Part shown: piece by piece, positions 12,901 through 22,517 of the stretch
Numbering within the stretch: position 1 is the first letter of the stretch
Layout of the letters: the number at the start of each line of letters is the position of its first letter
Assembly: GCA_036877525.1 (NCBI GenBank)
Contig: JAZGTH010000104.1
Location: forward strand, 2,326,001-2,390,000
Direction of reading: 5' to 3'
Length of the DNA: 64,000 nt
Source: Chromobotia macracanthus
Taxonomy: Eukaryota > Chordata > Actinopteri > Cypriniformes > Botiidae
Translations under genes and position numbers: made by a program
The notes under the pieces: generated by a model
What the model saw: the letters and a program-made list of their open reading frames with translations, nothing else
What the model was told of the DNA's origin: nothing
Databases searched by the model: none

Positions 12901-15360
12901 GGTAATAAAGACAGTAGCTAGTTAAAACTATTTTAGCTGTAAAACAATATAAGATATGAAACAGGGTGTTACCTATCTCATGAACATCCATATTTGGGTG
13001 ATAGTCCCATATCATGGGGGAAGCAAGATCTTGTAAACCTGAATCTGAAACATAAATACTTGTGTCAGGACAATAAACACTTGTATTGAAAATAGTGCTT
13101 TTGTAAGCAAATGACATCAAGCTTTTATATTTTGTTAGAGCTTAAGAAAATATTCTGTACTGTAATAACATGGAGATAAATTACAGTAATCAAGGCATCA
13201 AGTGCCGTAAAGTTTAAAGCATTAGTTCATTTAAATGGAGAATAGGAAGGTTGCGTCACAGTAACAACACAAGGCGTGTACAGTGTGAGTTTGCATATTT
13301 CGGCCATTATCACAGTGTGAGCTGAACAAACACATAGTGTTTTGAGCACTAAATAATAACAGTGTGTTACAGCAGCAGCTGAGAGACTGATTTCTCACAC
13401 TGGCACCTGTTATTTGATTAACATTACTGAAGGCTGACAGATTCCTGCGCTGTACCTTTAATAGAGTCAGGGGTGAGTTTTCTGAACATGTCATCCCACA
13501 AGACCAGCCTGATTCCCGGGTACTGCGCCGTCATATAACGCGCCACTGCGGTCACGTGGTTGAAATACAGCTTTCCCATGTCTCCGTTATTGCTTTCCAA
13601 CCAGCGCCTGAGTCCTCGCTCTCACCCAGTCCTCGCACCTGTGACACATCAACATCTGCGATAAACCTTTATTTTCCCATTCAGTTCAAAATCTTTTATT
13701 CCAACCCCCTTTCTTCTTCAAAACACAAAAGGCAGAATATTTACCCTGCCAAACTCTTAAAAGCAGAATAAAAGCAGCTCACAATAGCAGACTCATGCTA
13801 TATTCTCACACAACTAATTGTGCCTATAAGTGTTGAGCTTATAACACTACTTTTAAGAGACTTATGGTTCTCTTTGGAAACTGACAGTTTAAAATACTTT
13901 CACTGTACAGAAAGGAGCATTTCACAGAAAATTAAAAGAATGACACAAGGGGAAATGGTGACAAACTTTTCATTTTTCGGTGAACTGTACCTTTACGTTT
14001 CTGTATCAGTAGAAACTGATACCAGCACTGTCACATAAACCACACGACAGCTGAAGCGGTTTACAGAGAAGAAAACACTGACCTCATCAGCACCAATGTG
14101 GAACCAGCGAGCTTCTGGATGCTTCTGCATAACCTGTGATAACATTTCTTTCACCAGATCCATGCTTCCTGGAGCCAGAGCGTTCAGGCTATTGGGAAAA
14201 TCAGCCACTTCTCTCAAGCTGAAATACCGGTTGTGTTTTAAGACAAACTGAAGAGAACAGAGAAAAAAAAACAGAGTCAAATCACACAACCGCATGACTA
14301 AGTTAATCTTAATGAAGTGTGCATCTTTATTGTAATCTTCTTAATCTTAATCACAACCGGCATGAATGAATGATGGAACCAGAGGGGTAGCGTATATCAA
14401 ATAACACAAATGTTTCTTTTGTAATGTATGTGTCGTGTGAGGACATGTTTGAAGTATAAACTGAGGTATGAACTTGCCTCCATGTGTCCAAACACCTGCA
14501 CCAGAGGAATCAGCTCGAGGTTATGCCGTTTGGCCAGAGACTTAATTTCCTCGATATCTTCCACACTTTTTCCAAAACAATAAAGATTCTTAAGTCATAT
14601 ACATGTATAAAAATCACAACTAGTTCTTAGAAATTTCTAGTTCATCGCAGATAAGTTAACGGTGTCAAGCAGGTGAGTAAATGGTTATTTTCTGGCCAAC
14701 AAACCAAGTTACCTGTAAGCATAGTTTGATCTGAGAATTTGAAGCTCGCCCTCGTAGGGAAACATATCCTCATATTCCAGTAATATTCCATTAGCACCCA
14801 GAGATGAGAGCAAAGGGAATATCTACAAAACAACATAAAGGTGAAGTATTCATAAACTGATCCGTGAATACATTTCCATCATATCCGATCTTTGCACAGA
14901 TCTGTTCCCACCTGTTCCAGATATTTGACTTTGGGTGCAGCACCTTTCAGATCCAGATGTATGATCTTCTGCGGGTCCCTCACCGCATCATCTCGAGGTA
15001 GTACGACTTCTGGAGCTTTCTCGTTTGAATGTACGTTTTGGTTCTCTGTTTCTGGTGCTATCTGGACGGGAGCCTCATGATTTTCAGGCACATTCTTCTG
15101 TGGACCATGAGCCCAGAATCCACCGCCCTGTATGATCTGATGGCTCCTCTCATATCTCCCACTGCCTGAGCTAGAAAACACAAAGTTCATGAAGCTTAAT
15201 GGCGAGTGTTTAGAAGAATGGCGCAGGGGTCGAGTTACGCGTGCAGGTGGAGGTGTGCGGAGGGCAGGATTCATTCTCACCTGGGGCTGAAGAAGAATTT
15301 CACCATGGCAACAACCACCAAGCAGCCGACGATCAGCCTCATTAACTTCGCGTTACTCAT
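9931..15360 (-). CDS. hexd: Hexosaminidase D-like GH20 enzyme with N-terminal membrane anchor; apparent one-base frameshift in exon 6
   Basis: A GH20-family glycosidase closest to HEXD, which removes terminal N-acetylhexosamines. Exons (minus): 15281-15360, 14912-15170, 14713-14822, 14478-14565, 14083-14247, 13456-13638, 12973-13038, 12117-12321, 11958-12040, 11348-11423, 10895-10987, an unresolved segment near 10733-10770, 10240-10268, 9931-10129. HEXD signatures in order: IIHLDLKGAAPKVKYL, LGANGILLEYEDMFPYEG, LIPLVQVFGHME, the catalytic Asp-Glu in FHIGADE, RLVLWDDMF, FASAFKGASG, LTGWQRYEHH and LEEWLEENV. Residues about 6-22 (MRLIVGCLVVVAMVKFFF) form a hydrophobic segment followed by a roughly 60-residue linker. 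Mammalian HEXD lacks these, so this protein may be membrane-anchored. Exon 4 ends at a GC donor (GAG|GCAAGT). Exon 6 reads VRGLGESE in one frame and RRWLESNNGD in another, so one base is missing near 13612-13617. The gene is divergent from ciao3. Family assignment is secure; whether this allele is functional is open. Confidence 0.85.
11727..11881 (+). repeat. tRNA-derived SINE in a hexd-like intron
   Basis: A tRNA-like head with an A-box-like TAGCTCAACAGG (11744 region) and a B-box-like GGTTTGATTC (about 11770) is followed by the common fish SINE tail (AAGTCTCTTTGGATAAAAGC, then ATCTGCCAAATGC). This is a nearly complete short copy lying opposite to the gene, in the intron between exons 9 and 10. 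Confidence 0.8.
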
Positions 15361-16566
15361 CTTCCCGTCTTCAAAAGCGAAGGAAACAAAGCACTGAAAT
15401 GAAGCAGATCACCTAAAAGTCAGAAATCACCTGCACGACAACCGGAAACGCATCGGCACCTTTATTATTCATACGCGTAATAAAGATGAAAATAAAAATC
15501 ACGTAGCCTAATGATGCATCAGTGACCAAAGCAAAGCATGCATCACTAACATAACATGCACGTCATGTTTTATCACAGTTATGACGTTTCACAAACCCTG
15601 TCAACTTTAAAAGCGAGCACTTACTCTGATGAGGAGCGCTGAGCGCGAGACGGACGCGTTCACTTCCGTGTGTCGCTCCTCGCTGCGGTAACGCGTTTGT
15701 TGGGCTGCACCAGCTCAACCTGTTTGTCCTGATGCCCCTGAAACGGCTTATTTGCGTTAATAAATGACAGACAGACAGACAGGCAGACAGACAGACAGAC
15801 AGACAGGTTTCAGCGCATCAGCAGACGCGTGAACGCGTGAACGCGCACCGCGAACGCACCCGTGCGCGTCACGTCCAACCTTTACTGCAATGTTTGCGTT
15901 TCTGTACTCCTGTCTTAAATATTTGATATATGCGCGTTTTAATATGTTGTGTCGCACATTTGTTATCTCAATATCACAATGATAAGTTAAGGAAATAAAA
16001 TGCACAATTTCAGAATGTGTCCGTATTACCTGTTTTAAAGACATCGTGTCGGTGCAATAGTGATATAATAGTGCAATAGTGTGCAATAGTGAGACTTGTG
16101 CTTACATTTGATAAGTGACCTGAAAAACGATTTATAATATAATTATAGTATACGATACAATAAATAGTATACAGCACATCCTGAGCTCGGTTTATATAAA
16201 CTGTTTTCGTGATGTTACACAGAAACGAGTAACTCAATGAGAAACATATTCCCATGACATATTTAACTTTAAATATAGTGTAAATACTGACTATTATTGT
16301 GTTTATTTGGCTGGTCTATATAAATACTGGCTTGAATGTTTTGCAGTCGAGGGTGTATTTACATTCCCATCACTGACTACACCACATCCTATTAACTTTA
16401 TAATTAAATGTCTCGTATTTGCTTTAGGAATGACTAAATATTAAATTAAATTAAAATAAATATTAACACACTGTCACGCCATGATTCATAAGCCCCGCCT
16501 TTGACTGATCATCCGTTGCGGTGATTGGCCAGACTCAGTAAAGGGTCTGACGTCACATGGGGAAAG
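15361..16566. promoter_or_regulatory. Divergent intergenic region between the hexd-like gene and ciao3
   Basis: The two start codons face away from each other across 1.2 kb. The hexd-like side is CpG-rich at 15600-15870. The ciao3 side has an ATTGGCC inverted CCAAT (about 16524), a palindromic CRE TGACGTCA (16548-16555) and a YY1-type AAGATGGCG over the ciao3 start codon. The middle (15900-16480) is AT-rich with no gene visible. A GACA microsatellite is at 15766-15807. Confidence 0.6.
15766..15807. repeat. (GACA)n microsatellite
   Basis: About ten GACA units with one GGCA interruption, within the divergent promoter region. Confidence 0.9.
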
Positions 16567-19500
16567 ATGGCGTCGCGCTTCAGCGGAGTTCTGCGGCTGA
16601 CGGATCTGGATGATTTTATCACTCCGTCTCAGGTTAAATCAACGTTTCTGTGTGCGACATCTTTCACAGAAGGTTTACTTTACACCCGCTTCATGTGACA
16701 CAACAGTAAAACACGTCACATTGCGTACATTTACAACTTCAGTTGCGAGGTCGAATAAAGGGAGACTCAAACCTATCAAGCGCCCTACTTAGACAGCTAT
16801 TTTTAGTTCACTTCTGTATTAAACACACTGCAGTTGTTATTACTACAGCTGTTAAACATGTCCACATTAACATTAAGCAGGAAAGAAGTTACAGTCGTCC
16901 ATATAGCATTTTGTCACACTATGTAGGTTGTCACACTATGTAGGTTGTCACTTGTTGTCACACTATGTAGGTTGTCACACTATGTAGGTTGTCACAATGC
17001 AACCTGCCTTTAGTCTACAAACCTTATTATGAAATATTATTATTATATAATTATGAAACACAAACATGCCACACAGAACACTTGTTTGATCAGTGTTAAT
17101 TGTAATAAATTAATTTATTAGTTAATAAACATACATTTACATGATAATACCCTTTGTCTTAAGTTATTAAAATCGGTCAGAAGGAATCTACCTTCATTAA
17201 ACAGTTGATTCGTGCATAAATGTAAACTGGTGTAGTTTTATTGTGATCCAGGAATGATTGGTGAATTATTTCATTCATGTTTACAAATTTATTTTATCAG
17301 GAATGTGTGAAGCCCGTGAAGGTGGAGAAGAAGCAGGGGAGATCTGTGGCTAAAATCCAGATAGAAGATGATGGCAGTTACTTTCAGGTCCATCAGGTGA
17401 GAAGAACTGATGAGACCTTTTGTTGAGCAGTTTTGTGTAGTTGTGTTTGTATGTCATTTAGATCTTTTTTGAACTTGTGAACACTTCTCTGATCAGATGT
17501 ATGATCTTTATTCAGGACGGTCAAAGGCAGAAGCTGGAGAAAGCGAAGATTACTCTGAACGACTGTCTGGCATGCAGCGGCTGCATCACATCTGCAGAAA
17601 GTGTTCTGATCACTCAGCAGAGTCATGAAGAGCTGCACCGCGTGCTGCGACACAACAAGGTGCAGTTTACAGCGTCTCACGCTGCTGTTAGCAACCCAGT
17701 TTAATTCAGTAATGTGACTCATGTCTGAGTGAAACACCACCTTCAGCGGGAAAGAGATGCGGGGAAAAGTGGCATTACATAAAAGAATAAAGCTGCGTGG
17801 TTGGAGGGGAGGGGTTACGAGATTGTCAGCCAATTACCATCACAGGGCTTGAGCCAAAAAGGAAAGTTGTTTCAGAGGTGGAGCAAAGTTAGTGATAAAA
17901 ATTTGTTTTTAAAGACCAGCATTTTTTTATCTTAAATGAAGTGTACTAATTAATCATGCATAATAAGGCCAGGAATATATATTTACAATAGTGTAAGTTT
18001 TGATTTTTTACATTTTGGCCCTTTTGTAATAAAGAAGGTGTGGTTGGTGAATATGGTGTTCTGTAAAGAGCACGTATTATTAAGATTATGTGAGTGAAAT
18101 GCTACAGCAGTGTGTGTGTGTGTCAGCAGCAGGTGAGCAGCAGTGAGCAGATGCTGGTGGTGGTGTCTGTATCTCCTCAGTCGAGAGCTTCACTGGCTGC
18201 TCACTTCAGTCTCAGCAGCAGCGAGGCGGCCCGCAGACTCTCCGGCTTCCTGAAGAACCTGGGTGAGTAGACCCACATCAGTCTGATTCACGACACAAAC
18301 ATGCAAAACAACATGTCACGACACCTGCAACGTTATGGGTTCTGTTCTTGTTGATAAATGCATACAGTAGCTAGCTGCAGGGTAAATATATGTAAATGTA
18401 ACATTCACCTTTATCTTGATTTTGCAGGTGTTCATCATGTTTTCGACACCGGCTTCAGTCGCTCCTTTAGTCTGTTAGAAAGCCAGAGAGAGTTTCTAGA
18501 GCGATTCAGTCGAAAAGAAGTCGACAGGAAGGCTCTGCCGATGTTGACGTCTGCCTGCCCAGGTAAATTCTCCATCTTCATGTCCTGTGTCCTCTCAACC
18601 ACTTTTCTGCTTCTGAAAAAGCCTTGTTTTCTATTTCCTGTGTTTTATTTTGGCCCCAACATTTTCCTGCTGGGTTCATTCTTCTCGAATGACCTTGAAC
18701 TCTGCACTGTGTTCAGGCTGGATCTGTTATGCTGAGAAGACTCATGGTGAATTCGTCCTTCCTCACATCAGCACCACTCGCTCTCCTCAGCAGATGATGG
18801 GATCTTTAGTCAAGAGCTACTTTGCCACTCAGCAGGTACCAAAATCTAAAACCTCAGAGAGTAAGAAACTGCCCTTATGCCAAACACAAAGCCTCAGAGT
18901 GAAAACTCTGGTGTTTATTTGCTTTTGGGTGGGAGTCATTGATGCGTCATTATGAAAGGTCTACCCTACACCAAAAGTATGTGGACACTCCCCGCTGATC
19001 GACAGGTTTGGTTTTACCTGTAATTCCAGTGAAGACTGGTCTCAATGCTGCAGTATACAGTGACACTAAAGAACTGTGCAACTGTGCTGTGATCCAGCAG
19101 GACAATGTCTCTGTACAAAGCAAAGTTTCTGGTGTCTGAGAGTCTTTTGGCCATGTGGTGCACCATCATGTTCTGGTTCATTCACAGTGGTTTTCTTTGA
19201 CAGGGTGTGTCACCACAGAAGATCTACCATGTGACCGTGATGCCCTGTTATGATAAGAAGCTGGAGGCTTCCAGAGCAGATTTCTACCTCAGCGAGTTTC
19301 AGACCAGAGAGGTGGATTGTGTCATCACTTCTGGTGTGTGAGGTTTGAAGTATTAAAGGGACAACTCACCCAAATGATGATCTGAGAGAAGCCATTACAA
19401 CCACAAGAATGAGAGTCAGATTCTCTCGTCTGTGTTTGGTTCACAGGTGAAGTTCTGACGATGCTGGAGGAGGAGAACGTGTCTTTGAGGGACGTGGAGC

Positions 19501-21015
19501 CGGCAGCTTTAGATACAATGTGAGTTCTCTGTTTTACTTTTGAAATGTAAACCTGGCTGCCATTTCTGAAGAAAACAAATGAAATGTGTGTTACTGTAGG
19601 TTCAGTAATGTGTGTGGAGAGGAGTTGCTCAGTCATGCAGGAAGTGGATCTGGAGGTTATCTGCATCATGTCTACAAACATGCAGCTAAACATCTGTTTG
19701 GGGTTGAGCTAGACGAGCTCACATACAAGACTATGAAGTAAGCACGTGTGCATGTATGCGTCTGATAGACAGGTTTAGCTAAAGGAACTTGCAGTACATT
19801 CAGCCTTGTTGCATCTTATCAGTTTGTTTCCTGGGAATCGAACCTAGTGCCTTAGTTACTAGTGCCCTGCTCTACCGGTTGAGCTACAAAAAAGTGTACT
19901 TTAAGTATGTCAGCATATATCAAAGTGCCATGTTTTATGCAGCCATTTAAATACCATGATACAGTTTTGGTTTATAGTAGCTTTTTCATACCATGGTTCT
20001 GTGTATTTCAGTACTTTTTGTAAAGCAACAAAAGGCTTCACATCTTCTGTTTGTTGACACAGTTAATATGTTTATCGGCATGTAAAGTTTGTCTGTTTTG
20101 TTTCAACAGAAACAAGGACTTTCAGGAAGTGACTCTGGAGAAGGATGGTGTCGAGCTGCTGCGCTTCGCTGCTGTCTACGGCTTCAGGAACATCCAGAAC
20201 CTGCTGCAGAAGCTGAAGAGAGGAAAGTCTCCTTATCACTTTGTAGAAGTGATGGCATGTCCATCAGGTACATCTGAAATGCTGCAGGCCCTTCAGCTGT
20301 CTGTAAAGTTTGACAGTAAAGTAAATCTGTGAAGTTATCCTGAAGACCTTCATTAGCTCGTTCAGTTGTGTTTGAGGGTTAAACAGCTAAACTCTCCAGG
20401 ATGATGACCCTCAGAAAGCGATGTTTTTGGTTCGTTTATAACATTTAATGTTTTACAATTTGATTGTTATTCTCTAAATGTAACGGTGTGTTTGATGTTG
20501 TTGAGAGGTTAGCAGCAAACAGAGTCAAAGTTCAGATCACAGGTTAACCTGTAGCTCGGATCCATGGAGTTCTTTGCAGTGGGAAATGTTGATGCGATTA
20601 GGCCGCTGGGACTTCAGACCATGATGTTTGTTATTTGAAGATCTTCTGATAGTGTTATTGACCTAAATTTGCTTAACCTTTGAATAATGTTAGATGATGC
20701 TTGATTAGTGTTTGAGTGGTGTGTGTTTGTTTTAAAGGAAGATATGATTCACTAACTGTTGTGTTATCTTCAGGATGTCTGAATGGAGGAGGGCAGCTCA
20801 AGCCTTCATCAGATCAATCCAGTAAGGAGCTGCTTCAGCAGGTGGAGGAGTTGTACCGCCTGGAGAAGACCTCAGCACCTGAGGAGGACACACGAGTGGC
20901 TGAACTTTACCACAGTTGGTTGGAGAGTGTGGGAGAGGAGAAAGCCAGACAGTTACTCCACACGCAGTATCATGCCGTCGAAAAAAACACCAACAGCCTC
21001 AGTATAAAATGGTGA
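16567..21015 (+). CDS. ciao3: CIAO3 / NARFL, cytosolic iron-sulfur assembly factor, 11 exons
   Basis: CIAO3 belongs to the iron-only hydrogenase-like family. It is a component of the cytosolic Fe-S assembly targeting complex with CIAO1, CIAO2B and MMS19. Exons: 16567-16632, 17301-17396, 17516-17659, about 18133-18262, 18428-18562, 18717-18835, 19204-19333, 19447-19519, 19600-19737, 20110-20267, 20774-21015; 476 aa, the human length. The N-terminal cluster ligands are the Cys of ECVKP and the three in CLACSGC. The hydrogenase-like domain supplies Cys in ACPGWICY, VMPCYDKK and MACPSGC. Other signatures are HTQYHAVEK and a C-terminal Trp (IKW). Exon 4 has a CAGCAGCAG acceptor, so up to two extra Gln codons are possible. 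The start codon sits in a YY1-type motif. Polyadenylation signals AATAAA near 21304 and 21433 fit a short 3'UTR. Confidence 0.96.
16911..16997. repeat. 17-bp tandem repeat in ciao3 intron 1
   Basis: Four copies of a unit close to GTTGTCACACTATGTAG, broken once by an extra CTTGTTGTCA segment between copies two and three. Confidence 0.85.
18962..19140. mobile_element. Relic of a DNA-transposon-type dispersed repeat in ciao3 intron 6
   Basis: It opens with CCAAAAGTATGTGGACACTC, a signature seen many times in teleost genomes at the end of non-autonomous DNA transposons. Further on is GACAATGTCTCTGTACAAAG, also typical of that repeat. No transposase frame is present. I cannot name the subfamily without a repeat library. 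Confidence 0.45.
19800..19893 (-). repeat. SINE head (tRNA-like), antisense in ciao3 intron 9
   Basis: On the minus strand it reads TGTAGCTCAACCGGTAGAGC, then GGTTCGATTCCCAGG, which are A- and B-box sequences of a tRNA-derived SINE. The tail towards 19740 is degraded. Confidence 0.65.
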
Positions 21016-22517
21016 GGAGCCCAGATCTATTGAGACCTGCCGAAATCTTCCAAGATCTGTTGAAATCCTCCACGATCTGCCGGAATCTGTTAAGATTTTC
21101 TAAGATGTGCTAAGACCTGTGGAGATGCTGATTATGTGTTTTTGTTTTTCTTTGGTTTCTCTCTAATTTGTGATCTGTGCTACATTTTTCCAAGTGTTTA
21201 AAGTCAATATTCAGCATGCGTTTGACACTATACCAACCAAACACTCGACACATCAATAACAACTGTGAGATTTCTCCACTAAAGACATCACTGTGAGCAG
21301 ATAAATAAAAGACATTTCTGTTTATCAGCTGTAGGTCTTCGTAAGAACCACAGATTCTTCATTTTTAATATAAATTTTGTAGGTTGTATTACTTAAAAGT
21401 GGTCCTCGTTTATTTTGATTCATGCTGAAAATAAAATGTTCATGTGTTGCCATGTATATAATCATTCCATGTATATAATCATATTTATCAAGGAAAGGAA
21501 TGAAATATATTTTACTCAAACATTGTTCACGTGTGTTTTATTTACTTCATCCACTTTCTGTTTATTTTCTTCAGATTCAAAGTATAAAGAACGTTTACTA
21601 AATTACCATTAATTACTATTAATATTCAGAGTATATTTTCCCATATCTTTTGCCAAGAGTACTTTTAGATATTTAAAAAAACAAACACAACAGCATGAAC
21701 AACAAACTTTTTACTGTTTGCATTGTTAAAATATTAAGGAACATATTTTTGCTCTTTGTTGTTGGATAATAACTGAATTATAAATCAATGAAGACAAAGC
21801 TAAGAGCCGCATACTGTTACATTAAGACTTTATTTAGTTGAACACAGTCTTATTTATTCTGATGACAGGAAGTGCAACATCAGCCAAAACTTGAAATGAA
21901 ACAAAGCTAAATCACGTTTGCGGCGTTTAATACCATTTACATTCCAAATCAACCAATCAGACGAAATAAATGTGGTTCAATCACTGCAGTTTGATGTAGA
22001 ATATGAAAATACATTATCATATCATTGTAGTTACATCTCTCAATAACAAGACCTCACGTCATCTTAAAAATATTTACTTTTGATTAACAAAGTAAAACAT
22101 TGCACATAAAGACAATTCTTTAGAAATAAAATTATTCTATTACAACATATCTATGTTGGCATGAATTATGAAAGAAAAACAAACAGGCTGAAAATGTCAA
22201 GCACAGAACTTAAAACTCACACAAATGGGCATAAATAAAGATACAGCCTGAGAGCTAGTGCAGGTTCATATTTTCATATGATAAAGGCATTCTGAAATAT
22301 GAGTTTTGTTAATGCACAACAATGATGGAAAGACGTTGTTTCACCAGTAAACACTTGTGTGTGTGTATTGCTAACTGTAGACACAAGCTGCTGAAAACAA
22401 ACAGCTGGTTAATTGTGCTTTTGCTGTGATTGGAGGGCATGAAACTGGAGTTTCTGCATTGTTACTGAATGGACGAGCAGAGACAAGCGTAGTGGGCTGG
22501 GCTTTCATGACACAGAC
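21016..22517. other. Convergent 3' region between ciao3 and hagh
   Basis: It holds the 3'UTRs of two tail-to-tail genes. Plus-strand AATAAA signals lie near 21304 and 21433 (ciao3). A minus-strand AATAAA (TTTATT about 21829) can end hagh. The rest is AT-rich sequence with nothing recognised. Confidence 0.6.
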
